The notes: generated by a model not told the origin, from the sequence alone. DNA of 61,808 bases from RGIG6307 sp964424345 (GCA_964424345.1 CAYRIK010000008.1:1-61808), one strand, 5' to 3'. Shown: positions 42,035 through 50,778, numbered from the stretch's first letter. Translations and numbers: made by a program.

Positions 42035-43321
42035 ATGAAAAAGCGAATGTTAAACAATTGGATATTGAAGTTGCTTTCCGTTGTTTGTGCTATGGCGTTG
42101 TGGATCGTTGTTTATAATAGTGAAGACCCTGTAGAGTTTGAACGTTTTTATAATATTCCAGTTACGTTTGAACATACAGAAGTGTTGGAGAAAGAAGGAA
42201 AAGTATACGAGGTATTAAATAATACAGATATAATTTCTTCTATCAGTGTTCAGGCAAAGCGTTCTGTTATGAAAGAATTAAGTAAAGATGATATTTTTGT
42301 CGTAGCAGATTTCAACAATATGAAAATGGATGGTACAATCGAATTAGAAATTTACAGTGAACGCTATGCTTCTGATGAAGTGGTATTTAAAGCAAGCTCT
42401 GAAGAATTAACGCTTTTGATAGAGCCTAAGACAGAAAAATCTATTTATCTTTCTGTAGAAACAGTTGGTAAGCCAGCAGACGGTTATGTAATCTATAATA
42501 CAAGTACTACACAGAACCGAATTAATGTAAGTGGAGCAAAGAGTATTGTTGATCGTATATATAGAGTAGTAGCGATGGTAGATGTAACAGGAGCAACTGG
42601 GGATATCAGCACATCTGTAGCACTTTCTTTATATGACAAAGAAGGAAATGAAATATCAAAAGATGCTTTGACAATGAGCGCAGAGAGCATGGCAACTACA
42701 ATCAATATTTATCCAACAAAGACCGTTCCGGTTCGATATGAAATTACTGGAGAACCAGCTGATGGTTTCGTGACAACAGGAGAAGTAACATATACTGTAA
42801 CAGAACAGTTACTCATGGGAAGAAGTGCATATTTAGCAGGCATTACAGAAATTGTAGTAAAAGGTGATGCAGTATCTATTGAAGGCGCAACAGAAACAGT
42901 TCTGCTCAAAGTAGATTTAGATAATTATCTGCCTTCCGGCATTTATCGTGCTGACAGAGCATCTAATGATGGTTCAGCAACGGTAGAAGTAGTGCTTGTT
43001 CCAATCGTAGAACAGGAATTTACATTGGAAGCAAAGCAGGTAACATTAAATCACATTCCAGATCATTATTTTGCAGATCGTACATTAGATACAGCAGAAT
43101 TTACAGTAACAGTACGTGCACCACAGCATTATATGGAAACGCTCGAAGCATCTGCATTGAAGGCAAGCATTGATATAGCAGATTGGCTGGAAGAAAATAG
43201 TGCATTAGAGGTAGGAGCAGGTACAGTATACAAAATTATGCCAAAGCTTAGTCTTGGAGAAGAATTTGAAGTGACTGCAAGCGGAACAATTGAAGTAGTA
43301 ATAGGTAAAGATGAGGAATAG
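42035..43321 (+). CDS. cdaR: YbbR-domain CdaA regulatory protein
   Basis: A 428-residue membrane-anchored protein: one N-terminal helix (NWILKLLSVVCAMALWIVVY) followed by about four tandem YbbR domains outside the membrane (for example IPVTFEHTE, KSIYLSVETVGKPADGYVI, KTVPVRYEITGEPADGFVT). It binds CdaA and tunes c-di-AMP output. Gene order cdaA-cdaR with one base between is strong support. The ATG follows the cdaA stop almost directly, so translation is coupled. Confusion with the PucR-type CdaR at 16572 should be avoided. Confidence 0.93.
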   Translation: MKKRMLNNWILKLLSVVCAMALWIVVYNSEDPVEFERFYNIPVTFEHTEVLEKEGKVYEVLNNTDIISSISVQAKRSVMKELSKDDIFVVADFNNMKMDGTIELEIYSERYASDEVVFKASSEELTLLIEPKTEKSIYLSVETVGKPADGYVIYNTSTTQNRINVSGAKSIVDRIYRVVAMVDVTGATGDISTSVALSLYDKEGNEISKDALTMSAESMATTINIYPTKTVPVRYEITGEPADGFVTTGEVTYTVTEQLLMGRSAYLAGITEIVVKGDAVSIEGATETVLLKVDLDNYLPSGIYRADRASNDGSATVEVVLVPIVEQEFTLEAKQVTLNHIPDHYFADRTLDTAEFTVTVRAPQHYMETLEASALKASIDIADWLEENSALEVGAGTVYKIMPKLSLGEEFEVTASGTIEVVIGKDEE

Positions 43322-43323
43322 AT

Positions 43324-43587
43324 ATGGTATCTGAAAAAGTAATCATTCAAAATCCGACAGGTCTGCATTTGAGACCTGCGGGGCTTTTATGCCAGGAAGC
43401 ATTAAAGTATGATTGTAAGATTAAATTCAAAGTAAAGGATCAGCTTTACAATGCAAAAAGTGTATTGAGTGTACTTGGAGCAGGTGTAAAGTGTGGATAC
43501 GAGCTGGAATTTATATGTGATGGAAGCGACGAACAAAAAGCTTTAGAAGCAATGATAACATTAGTAAAAAATGGTCTTGGCGATTAG
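43324..43587 (+). CDS. ptsH: HPr-like phosphocarrier protein
   Basis: An 87-residue HPr-fold protein. The phosphorylatable His15 lies in NPTGLHLRPAG and the regulatory Ser46 in YNAKSVLSVLG, at the standard distance. Both are kept, so transfer of phosphate from Enzyme I and kinase control remain possible. The residue after His15 is Leu, where HPr usually has Ala. No Enzyme I gene is adjacent. It is two bases after the cdaR stop, at the end of the recD2-cdaA string, and its last codons fold into the terminator. It could be the main HPr or a regulatory paralogue. Confidence 0.88.
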   Translation: MVSEKVIIQNPTGLHLRPAGLLCQEALKYDCKIKFKVKDQLYNAKSVLSVLGAGVKCGYELEFICDGSDEQKALEAMITLVKNGLGD

Positions 43588-43601
43588 CCAAGACCATTTT
43601 A
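43568..43601. terminator. Bidirectional terminator overlapping the HPr stop codon
   Basis: Perfect 11-bp stem ATGGTCTTGGC and GCCAAGACCAT with a 5-base loop, flanked by A-run and T-run. The left arm is coding sequence of HPr. It also faces the end of the minus-strand DUF3048 gene. Confidence 0.88.
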
Positions 43602-43615
43602 AGTTTCAGAGTAAA

Positions 43616-44683
43616 TCAATGTTTGGTGCCATAAGAAAAGGTATCTCCATCTTTTATGATAAAGACCATCGTTTTCCCAGTATTAAATAAGATTTCATTT
43701 CCAGAAAAATCATAATATCTTGTTGCAGCATAATCTCCAGTCTTTTCCCATGTGCAGGAAATCAGTTTTCCTTCTGTAAGATACCAAGCATCTCCGCTTC
43801 CAATTGTTTCATAAGAAAGATATCCTTTCTGGTCACGGACTTCGTATTCATGCGATTCGATGATAATATTTGAAAAAGAAAGCTGTTTATCGTTTGTTCC
43901 ATCTATGTGAGGACCGTCTATGCCATTTTCTAAATACTGGAAACGATAATATAGATGATCTTCCGGGTGATAACGAAAATAACATCGAGTAACGGGATAA
44001 GAATCACTCATATCTAAAAAAGATGCATCTTCGGCATCAGCATATTGGGTGAGCGTGTTAGGGGAAGCAACATCCGAAAATAAATAATGCGTACTGTCCG
44101 CAAGCTGACGATCATTTGGAGCGATGTTGCAAGCAGTTAATGCATTTTGTACAAGTGTACCGTTCAAGAAGGCATTATGTGGTGCATCACGCTCTGTAGT
44201 GCGGAAAAAAGGTGCAGACAATACGTTGCCATCTAAATGATCTGTGGTGGATTGTGCCATAATTTCATCAATATAATAAGGACCGCCGAAGTGGCAGATG
44301 ACAGCATCCCATTCAAACGCCCAATATACATAATAATCTCTAAGAGAACGAACATTGCCGAGTTTTTTGATAGAAGCGTAATCCTCAAAAATACCAAGCA
44401 TACGAGTCATACGACCTTCTACACAACATTCATATAAAACAGAAGCTTCTGATAGTCCATAATGAGGAATAACAGCAGCTTCGTTTGGAATCATAACAGC
44501 GATAGGGCGTTGGTCGTAAAGTTCTTTTGAAATCCATTCATTTGTGATTTTGCTGCGCACCAGTTCTTCGGAAGGCGGCAGCGTTTCTTTTACAGCAGGA
44601 GTTGGAGCTGTCTTTGGTGAGCATGCAGAAAGCAGCATAACAGAAGCAACTGCTGTAAGCAATAAAGCAGATAAGCGTTTCAT
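43616..44683 (-). CDS. DUF3048 domain lipoprotein (YerB-like)
   Basis: A 355-residue lipoprotein with an N-terminal signal and lipobox LLSAC (lipid Cys at about residue 21). It is followed by a Pro/Thr-rich spacer and the two-part DUF3048 domain. Recognised blocks are RPIAVMIPNEAAVIPHYGLS, VLYECCVEGRMTRMLGIFED, LGNVRSLRDYYVYWAFEWDA and the C-terminal WEKTGDYAATRYYDFSGNEI. The family is secreted and of unknown role, found mainly in Firmicutes. The ATG at 44683 lies seven bases after GGGGAG; the TTG at 44689 is less likely. Confidence 0.9.
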   Translation of the reverse strand: MKRLSALLLTAVASVMLLSACSPKTAPTPAVKETLPPSEELVRSKITNEWISKELYDQRPIAVMIPNEAAVIPHYGLSEASVLYECCVEGRMTRMLGIFEDYASIKKLGNVRSLRDYYVYWAFEWDAVICHFGGPYYIDEIMAQSTTDHLDGNVLSAPFFRTTERDAPHNAFLNGTLVQNALTACNIAPNDRQLADSTHYLFSDVASPNTLTQYADAEDASFLDMSDSYPVTRCYFRYHPEDHLYYRFQYLENGIDGPHIDGTNDKQLSFSNIIIESHEYEVRDQKGYLSYETIGSGDAWYLTEGKLISCTWEKTGDYAATRYYDFSGNEILFNTGKTMVFIIKDGDTFSYGTKH

Positions 44684-44719
44684 AAACAAACTCCCCTTTA
44701 ATGAAAATACAATAAAATG

Positions 44720-45184
44720 TTATACAAATACGACATGAACAAGGCAGGCGATAACAAATCCAAGTAAGGAACCCACAAGAACCTGAAGTGGTGTATGACC
44801 AACAAATTCTTTTAATTTCGCATCGATTGGCATAATTTCATTGTGAACATCTGTCAGCAGTTCGATCAAATGATTTAATACCTGTGCTTGAATACCAGTT
44901 TCACGACGTACACCACGTGCATCATACATAACGATAATTGCTAAAATAGCAGAGATGGCAAATTCACTGCTTCCAGCTCCATGAACAAAGGCACTGGCTG
45001 TGGCAAGTGCTGTAACCGTTGCGGAATGGCTGCTTGGCATACCACCGCTTCCGTACATACGTTCCAGAGAAAAATCTTTTGTGATAAAAGTGTGTATTAT
45101 CGTCTTGAGCACCTGTGCCACAAGCCATGCAGATGCTGCTGACATAAATAATTCATTTGAAATAAGGTCTCGAAAAAAAGTCAT
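44720..45184 (-). CDS. Divergent PAP2 family membrane protein (YuiD-like)
   Basis: A 154-residue four-helix membrane protein. The divergent acid-phosphatase signature is seen as MYGSGGMPSSHSATVTALATA, followed by MYDARGVRRETGIQAQVLNHL and the C-terminal GHTPLQVLVGSLLGFV. The family (DUF212, YuiD) is related to PAP2 lipid phosphatases, so action on undecaprenyl or phosphatidyl phosphates is plausible but unproven. The start ATG is preceded by AAAGGAGGTTTTTATT. It stands divergent from the GtrB-type gene and upstream of the DUF3048 gene, both on the minus strand. Confidence 0.9.
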   Translation of the reverse strand: MTFFRDLISNELFMSAASAWLVAQVLKTIIHTFITKDFSLERMYGSGGMPSSHSATVTALATASAFVHGAGSSEFAISAILAIIVMYDARGVRRETGIQAQVLNHLIELLTDVHNEIMPIDAKLKEFVGHTPLQVLVGSLLGFVIACLVHVVFV

Positions 45185-45244
45185 AATAAAAACCTCCTTT
45201 ATCCTTAATTCTATAGTAAAGAAAGTCTAAAGTAAAGGAAAAGG

Positions 45245-45273
45245 TTGTAAAAAAAATACAGATTTGTTATGAT
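45245..45273 (+). promoter_or_regulatory. Promoter of the GtrB-type glycosyltransferase gene
   Basis: TTGTAA (45245-45250), 17-base spacer and TATGAT (45268-45273) with a TG extension before the -10. It ends 28 bases before the ATG at 45302. Confidence 0.65.
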
Positions 45274-45301
45274 ATATAAAAGTAAAATAGGAGATAAAAT
45301 T

Positions 45302-46231
45302 ATGGAGTTATTAAGTGTTATTGTTCCTTGTTATAACGAGGAGGAGACAGTTGCCGATTTTTACGAAGAATTTATTAAAAATGAATCTTTTTTAAAAAAC
45401 AGGGATATGGATTTTGAAATTATATATATCAATGACGGTTCCAAAGACCATACAGTGGCAGAAATCAAAAAGCTGCATGAAAAAGACGAACGAGTGCATT
45501 TAGTATCTTTTTCCAGAAATTTTGGAAAAGAAGCAGGGTTGTTTGCAGGATTTGAACATGCTAAGGGCGACTATGTTGTAGCAATGGATGTTGATTTACA
45601 AGATCCACCAAGTCTTTTGCCGGAAATGTTTTCTTACATTGATAAAGGATACGATTCTGTAGCAACAAGAAGAGTAACAAGAAAAGGAGAACCTCCGATT
45701 CGTTCTTTTTTTGCAAGATGCTTTTATAAGCTGATGAATAAGATCAGTAAGACAGAAATCGTAGACGGTGCAAGAGATTACAGACTTATGACAAGACAAA
45801 TGGTAGATGCTATTTTGTCTATGCAGGAATATAATCGTTTTACAAAAGGAATTTATGGCTGGGTAGGTTTTGAAACTTATTGGCTGGAATTTGAAAATGT
45901 AGAACGTATAAAGGGAGAAACAAAATGGAGCTTCTGGAAATTGTTATTATATTCTTTTGAAGGTATTATGGCATTTTCTACAGTACCATTGTCTATTGCA
46001 GCAGTAGTAGGTCTTGTATTTTGTATTGCTGCTTTTGCGGCAATGATTTTTATCATCGTGAGAGCTTTGATCTGGGGAGACCCAGTGGCAGGTTGGCCAT
46101 CTACAGCATGTATCATTACATTGGTAGCAGGTGTACAGCTGTTTTGTATTGGTATTATTGGACAATATTTGGCAAAAACCTATATGGAAGTTAAAGATAG
46201 ACCGAAATATATTGTCAAAGAAGAAATATAG
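45302..46231 (+). CDS. GtrB-like family 2 glycosyltransferase with two C-terminal membrane helices
   Basis: A 309-residue enzyme. The GT-A domain (VIVPCYNEEETVADFYEEF; YINDGSKDHTVAEI; MDVDLQDPPSLLPEMFS with the metal-binding Asp residues) is followed by two membrane helices (about 230-255 and 262-290). This is the layout of enzymes that transfer a sugar to undecaprenyl phosphate (GtrB, YkcC) for later use on the cell surface. The start at 45302 follows AGGAGATAAAATT. It has its own promoter. It may supply lipid-linked sugars for polymers such as that of the locus to the right. Confidence 0.88.
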   Translation: MELLSVIVPCYNEEETVADFYEEFIKNESFLKNRDMDFEIIYINDGSKDHTVAEIKKLHEKDERVHLVSFSRNFGKEAGLFAGFEHAKGDYVVAMDVDLQDPPSLLPEMFSYIDKGYDSVATRRVTRKGEPPIRSFFARCFYKLMNKISKTEIVDGARDYRLMTRQMVDAILSMQEYNRFTKGIYGWVGFETYWLEFENVERIKGETKWSFWKLLLYSFEGIMAFSTVPLSIAAVVGLVFCIAAFAAMIFIIVRALIWGDPVAGWPSTACIITLVAGVQLFCIGIIGQYLAKTYMEVKDRPKYIVKEEI

Positions 46232-46395
46232 TTGGAAAAATGTGACAAAAAAGTATATATTGTGATGAAAAATGCGATAAAATATACTTTTCAAATTTTG
46301 ACATTTGTGGTAAAATTTGAAATAACAGAAATAGATTTTTGTTATACTTCAAAAAAGATTGTCAATCGTATTGCATATTTGGACAATAGAAATAT

Positions 46396-46773
46396 ATGGA
46401 TATTTTGACAATGGGAGATGTTCAGCTTGAACGATATATAACAAAAGTTATGTTGGAGGTTGGTGTACCAGCACATTTAAAAGGATATCATTATTTGAGA
46501 GATGCGATTATGCTTTCAGGAAAGGATATGGAAGCGGTTTCAAGCGTTACAAAATTATTATATCCAACGATTGCGAAGCACTTTAAGACAACCGATCAAA
46601 AAGTAGAAAGAGCAATTCGAAATGCGATAGAAGTTTCCTGGATGAGAGGAAACAGTGAAATCTTCAAAGAATTATTTGGTTACTGCTACGAACAGGGAAA
46701 AAATAGACCAACAAATAGTGAATATATAGCAAGAATAGCGGACAAGATAAGACTTGATATTCGTGCTATGTGA
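46396..46773 (+). CDS. Stand-alone Spo0A C-terminal-domain protein
   Basis: A 125-residue protein made of the Spo0A DNA-binding effector domain alone: LERYITKVMLEVGVPAHLKG, YHYLRDAIML, then LLYPTIAKHFKTTDQKVERA and IRNAIEVSWMRG match the sigA-type HTH of Spo0A closely. The receiver domain is missing and the upstream 160 bases hold no such frame, so this is not a truncated spo0A. It may compete with Spo0A for 0A boxes or regulate other genes. A ribosome binding site is not obvious before the ATG at 46396; the in-frame ATG at 46411 is an alternative. Confidence 0.85.
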   Translation: MDILTMGDVQLERYITKVMLEVGVPAHLKGYHYLRDAIMLSGKDMEAVSSVTKLLYPTIAKHFKTTDQKVERAIRNAIEVSWMRGNSEIFKELFGYCYEQGKNRPTNSEYIARIADKIRLDIRAM

Positions 46774-46787
46774 TTGTTAAATATATG

Positions 46788-46833
46788 ATCAGTCTCTTAT
46801 GGAAAGGCTTCCGTAAGGGACTGATTGTATTTT
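46788..46833 (+). terminator. Terminator of the Spo0A-C gene
   Basis: Long stem ATCAGTCTCTTATGGAA (46788-46804) and TTCCGTAAGGGACTGAT (46809-46825) with loop AGGC and two G-U pairs, followed by TGTATTTTA. Confidence 0.85.
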
Positions 46834-46853
46834 ACGAAAAAATGTGATATACT
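46825..46853 (+). promoter_or_regulatory. Promoter at the head of the polysaccharide locus
   Basis: TTGTAT (46825-46830), 17-base spacer and extended TGaTATACT (46845-46853). It lies 46 bases before the ATG of the first gene and touches the terminator stem of the preceding gene. Confidence 0.65.
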
Positions 46854-46899
46854 TCGACATAAGATATGTAAATGAAGTAAGAGTGAAAAGGATAAAGAA

Positions 46900-47775
46900 A
46901 TGATTATTTGGCTGATAAGCGGCTTATGGATATTTTTAGGATGTGCAGAAGCAGCACATTTGATTACACTCCTGACAAATCACAGTTTACAGACGTATAC
47001 TACATTATGCTTGATTTTTAGTGTGATTAGCTTGGTTGGATATACTAGTCTGATTGTATTTTTTCATAAAAGAGCAAAAAAGGTTACATATAAAAAAGAA
47101 AAACAGGACAGAACGAAGGATATTCTTTATGCTGTCCTTTTTGTGCTGATTGCAGGAATCAGTATTGGGCATTTTTTCGGCGGGTATGTGCCGGATATGC
47201 AGGATGCGACGTATGAGATTGCACTTGGAAATGTAAGTTCAGGAACAATCATGACAAGACATCCATTTTGGGGAACGGTATCAGAGCAGACGATGCCTAT
47301 GCGTATGCAGATTTTAGGTTTATCCAGTCTATATAGTGCCTTGATAACAATATCAAAACAATCTTCATATACAATTATGTGTAAGATCGTGCCATGTTTT
47401 GTTTGGGGATTGAGTTTATTATTGTATTGGGCATTTGCGAGAAAACTGTTTGGTCGTGATTTTGGAAAATGTATATTGTTTGTGAGCATGACAGCACTCC
47501 TTTATTTGGTGACTTCTAAAACGGATGGTATGGTAGGACAGCGTCTATTTTATTCTGGATTTTCAGCAGAGACGATTAGGGCAGCACTTTTAATTCCATA
47601 TACAATTTATGTTGGATGGGAAAAAAAGTGGTATTTATCCGTGCTTGCTATTGTGATGGAAGCTTGTCTTGTGTGGACAACGTTTGGAGTAGGTTATTGT
47701 TTTCTGATCACAGTATGTATGGTCTTTATACATATTTTTGTGGACAGGAGGTTATATGCAGACAGAGTGGAATAG
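46900..47775 (+). CDS. Polytopic membrane protein, possibly half of a GT-C-type protein
   Basis: A 291-residue membrane protein with about seven helices. A stretch after the second pair of helices (GYVPDMQDATYEIALGNVSS, then HPFWGTVSEQTMPMRM) is in the place of the extracytoplasmic acidic loop of lipid-linked glycosyltransferases such as DUF6077-like proteins. Its own C-terminus (VDRRLYADRVE) overlaps the next gene by 20 bases in another frame, and the two together have the size of one such protein (about 563 residues). It may therefore be the first part of a split or frameshifted gene. The ATG follows AAAAGGATAAAGAA. Confidence 0.6.
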   Translation: MIIWLISGLWIFLGCAEAAHLITLLTNHSLQTYTTLCLIFSVISLVGYTSLIVFFHKRAKKVTYKKEKQDRTKDILYAVLFVLIAGISIGHFFGGYVPDMQDATYEIALGNVSSGTIMTRHPFWGTVSEQTMPMRMQILGLSSLYSALITISKQSSYTIMCKIVPCFVWGLSLLLYWAFARKLFGRDFGKCILFVSMTALLYLVTSKTDGMVGQRLFYSGFSAETIRAALLIPYTIYVGWEKKWYLSVLAIVMEACLVWTTFGVGYCFLITVCMVFIHIFVDRRLYADRVE

Positions 47776-48574
47776 ATATCTGACAGGAGTCAGTACATAT
47801 AAAGAGCAACAAGGTATGTTTTTTATATTTTGTATTTGTGTGTTGCTTGTATTGTGGCATGAACAAGATCGCCAAAAGAAAATATTGCTGAGTTTTATAA
47901 CGGGGATTGGAATATTCGTGTTGTTTCCGTTATCAGCAGTTATTTTGTTAAAGGGGTATAGTCCATTTTATGATTGGATGGATCTTTTTTTGTTGTTTCC
48001 AATCGTACTTATATTGGCATGGGGAAGTACATGGCTGATTGAAAAGCTGCCTAATATACAATGGAATGGTTTACAATGCAGTAAAATGGCAAAAACTATA
48101 GTAGGGATTGCCAGTGTTGTGTTATTATTATTTGTTGGGACAACATTTCACTGCTTTGACCAAGAATCAAAGGCTGACAAAAATGGTGTTCCAAAAGAAA
48201 CCGCAGAGGTGTTTGACAGGCTATGGGAAGAAGTTGGAGAAACACCAATTACGATAGCAGCAAACAGTGATATTATGGTTTATATCAGAATGTATGAAGA
48301 ACAGTGGATTCCATTATATGGAAGAGATTTGTGGGATGCCAAAGCGGCAAGTTACATTAACAGTGGGTATGAGATAGAATATGAATATTTTGAACTGTTG
48401 GAAAAAGAGCATTTATCAGAGCAAGAATACAGCACATTGATAAATTTAGTGGAAACAGGCCCAGCTGATTGTGTGATCGTTCCAACATGGTGGGTTTTGG
48501 AAGAACATAATCTAAAAGATTGTGTTAAAATAACATTAACAGAAACGTATACAGCAATTTTGAAAAAGGATTAA
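47756..48574 (+). CDS. Membrane protein with a soluble C-terminal domain; possible second half of the preceding protein
   Basis: A 272-residue protein. About three to four helices (residues 20-130) are followed by a soluble region of about 140 residues (TAEVFDRLWEEVGETPITIA, MYEEQWIPLYGRDLWDAKAA, PADCVIVPTWWVLEEHNLKD). This soluble end resembles the C-terminal lumenal segment of large GT-C or YfhO-like proteins. The ATG lies four bases after AGGAGG. It starts before the preceding frame ends. Two overlapping genes with coupled translation, or one gene broken by a single frameshift, would both explain the structure. No catalytic motif is identified. Confidence 0.55.
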   Translation: MQTEWNRYLTGVSTYKEQQGMFFIFCICVLLVLWHEQDRQKKILLSFITGIGIFVLFPLSAVILLKGYSPFYDWMDLFLLFPIVLILAWGSTWLIEKLPNIQWNGLQCSKMAKTIVGIASVVLLLFVGTTFHCFDQESKADKNGVPKETAEVFDRLWEEVGETPITIAANSDIMVYIRMYEEQWIPLYGRDLWDAKAASYINSGYEIEYEYFELLEKEHLSEQEYSTLINLVETGPADCVIVPTWWVLEEHNLKDCVKITLTETYTAILKKD

Positions 48575-48582
48575 ACAACAAG

Positions 48583-49341
48583 ATGAAAGAATTGGTAAGT
48601 ATTATTATACCTGTATATAATGTCAAAAAATATGTGAAAGATACAATAGAAAGTGTTTTGAGACAAACTTATACAAATTGGGAGTTGTTGTTAGTAGAAA
48701 ATGGTTCTACCGATGGCACAAGAGAGGTTTTAGAGACATATTTAGCGGAAATAAAGGATTCCAGAATCCAGTATCATGTCATGGGTGAAAATGTTGGTGC
48801 AGCCATGGCAAGAAATTATGGTATGGACCAAAGTAAAGGCCGCTTTGTATGTTATTTAGATTCTGATGATATTTGGAAAGAAGATAAATTAGAGCATCAG
48901 GTTGCCTTTATGCTTGAAAAAGATGCAGCTTTTTCTTTTACAGGCTATGAATTTGCAGATGAAACGGGAACTGGTATGGGAAAAATTGTAAAAGTACCAA
49001 GTGAAATTAACTACAAACAGGCACTGCAGAATACAACGATTTTTACTTCAACAGTAATGTTTGATACAACGAAAATATCCAGAAATGAATTGCATATGCC
49101 TGTTGTAAAAAGTGAGGATACAGCACTCTGGTGGAGAATTTTACGAAGTGGCACGTTGGCGTATGGATTAAATGAAAATCTTGTTTTATATAGAAGAATT
49201 GCAAACAGTTTGTCTGCAAATAAGATAGAGGCATTGCGTCGCATTTGGAATTTGTACCGAAAAGAAGAAAAACTTAGTATTCCGTTTAGTGCATATAATT
49301 TTTGTCTTTGGGCATGGCGTGCGATAAAGAGAAGGGTGTGA
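48583..49341 (+). CDS. Family 2 glycosyltransferase
   Basis: A 252-residue GT-A enzyme. The opening SIIIPVYNVKKYVKDTIESV, then LLVENGSTDGTREVLETYL and the metal-site CYLDSDDIWKEDKLEHQV are diagnostic. The acceptor-side region ends with MPVVKSEDTALWWRILRSG, a form of the ED motif. There are no membrane helices, so it works on the inner face. The donor sugar is unknown. The start has AAAGGATTAAACAACAAG in front. It is followed after 7 bases by the initiating sugar transferase. Confidence 0.85.
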   Translation: MKELVSIIIPVYNVKKYVKDTIESVLRQTYTNWELLLVENGSTDGTREVLETYLAEIKDSRIQYHVMGENVGAAMARNYGMDQSKGRFVCYLDSDDIWKEDKLEHQVAFMLEKDAAFSFTGYEFADETGTGMGKIVKVPSEINYKQALQNTTIFTSTVMFDTTKISRNELHMPVVKSEDTALWWRILRSGTLAYGLNENLVLYRRIANSLSANKIEALRRIWNLYRKEEKLSIPFSAYNFCLWAWRAIKRRV

Positions 49342-49348
49342 TAGTTAC

Positions 49349-50764
49349 ATGAGAGAATTAGCTTCATTTAAAAGATTGATCGTGTTGGGATTTTCTTTAA
49401 CAACGATTGCATTTGAAACATTTATTTATAGTGTATTTTGGCTGAATGACTTCAGTATTCAGATTCGACATAATTTATGGTATACATTTAAAGGTCATGC
49501 GTTGGCTATTGCAGTATATGCAGTATTGTTGTTTGCATTTTCTACAATGTATGGCGGTTTAAAGGTAGGATATCTGAAAACTACAGAGGTTGTCTTTTCA
49601 CAGGTCTTTTCCACATTAATTGTTAATGTGGTCACATATTGTCAGGATTCTTTGATGAACTGGGGCTTAATGAATCCAAAACCATTCTTGGTGATGACAT
49701 TATTTCAATGTGTTGGTGTATTAGGGTGGTCTATCATTGCACAAAAAGTATATCAGTTTTTGTTTGCTCCACATAAGATGCTCTTGATTCATGGAGAACG
49801 CTCTCCAGAAGAATTGATTCGCAAATTTGAAACTCGTAAAGATAAATATGATATTTGTAAATGTATGCATGTAGATGTAGGCATTGAAGCTATATGCAAA
49901 GAAATTGAAGAACGTTATGATGCAATCGTGTTGGGGGATATTGATGTTGCAAGCCGTAATACGTTGTATAAATTCTGTTATGGCAAAGGCATCCGTGTAT
50001 ATATTATGCCAAAAATATCTGATGTATTGCTTGGCGGTGCAGAAGAAATGCATATTTTTGATACACCTATCTTTTTAACAAGAGAATATGCGCTTACTGT
50101 AGAACAGCGTTTCTTTAAAAGAGCAATTGACATTATCTGTTCTGCTATTTTACTTGTTTTGGCATCTCCAATTATGCTTTTGACAGCAATTGCTATCAAA
50201 TTGTACGATGGTGGCCCTGTTATATATAAACAGATTCGTTGTACAAAGGGAATGCGTGAATTTGGTATCATGAAATTCAGAAGTATGCGTGTAGATGCAG
50301 AAAAAGATGGTGTTGCAAGACTTGCATCCAAAAATGATTCCAGAATTACACCGATAGGAAAATTTATTAGAAAAGTGCGTATCGATGAATTACCACAGCT
50401 TATTAATATTTTAAAAGGTGATATGTCTTTTATCGGCCCAAGACCTGAAAGACCAGAAATCATTAAGCAGTATATGGAAATCATGCCTGAATTTGTATTC
50501 CGTACAAAAGTAAAAGCTGGACTTGCAGGATATGCGCAGGTGTATGGAAAGTACAATACAACGCCATATGATAAGTTAAAGTTGGATTTAACTTATATTG
50601 AAAATTATTCTGTATGGCTGGATATCAAGCTGATGCTTTTGACATTGAAGATTTTATTCTGGCCTGATAGTACAGAAGGTGTAGAAACACAGCAGATAAC
50701 TGCATTTAAAGAAGAATATAAAAAGCGTGGAGAAACACCTGATTCAGATCCGAAAAAGAACTAA
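49349..50764 (+). CDS. Initiating undecaprenyl-phosphate sugar-phosphate transferase (WcaJ/EpsE-like)
   Basis: A 471-residue enzyme that starts repeat-unit synthesis by moving a hexose-1-phosphate from a UDP-sugar to undecaprenyl phosphate. Four N-terminal helices (residues 8-145) and a CoA-binding-like linker lead to the bacterial sugar transferase domain (about 255-450). There the signature FKRAIDIICSAILLVLASPI, KIYDGGP-type loop, FGIMKFRSMRVDAEKDG, KVRIDELPQLINILKGDMSF and IGPRPERPE are complete. It is the committed step for the polymer made by this locus. The gene is followed by the Wzz-like protein. Confidence 0.9.
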   Translation: MRELASFKRLIVLGFSLTTIAFETFIYSVFWLNDFSIQIRHNLWYTFKGHALAIAVYAVLLFAFSTMYGGLKVGYLKTTEVVFSQVFSTLIVNVVTYCQDSLMNWGLMNPKPFLVMTLFQCVGVLGWSIIAQKVYQFLFAPHKMLLIHGERSPEELIRKFETRKDKYDICKCMHVDVGIEAICKEIEERYDAIVLGDIDVASRNTLYKFCYGKGIRVYIMPKISDVLLGGAEEMHIFDTPIFLTREYALTVEQRFFKRAIDIICSAILLVLASPIMLLTAIAIKLYDGGPVIYKQIRCTKGMREFGIMKFRSMRVDAEKDGVARLASKNDSRITPIGKFIRKVRIDELPQLINILKGDMSFIGPRPERPEIIKQYMEIMPEFVFRTKVKAGLAGYAQVYGKYNTTPYDKLKLDLTYIENYSVWLDIKLMLLTLKILFWPDSTEGVETQQITAFKEEYKKRGETPDSDPKKN

Positions 50765-50778
50765 TAAGGAGCAGCAAG

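Noticed and set aside
49978..50556. 192-residue open frame on the minus strand
   Set aside because: It lies wholly antisense to the sugar-phosphate transferase gene, whose own motifs are complete. It has no ribosome binding site or recognisable domain.
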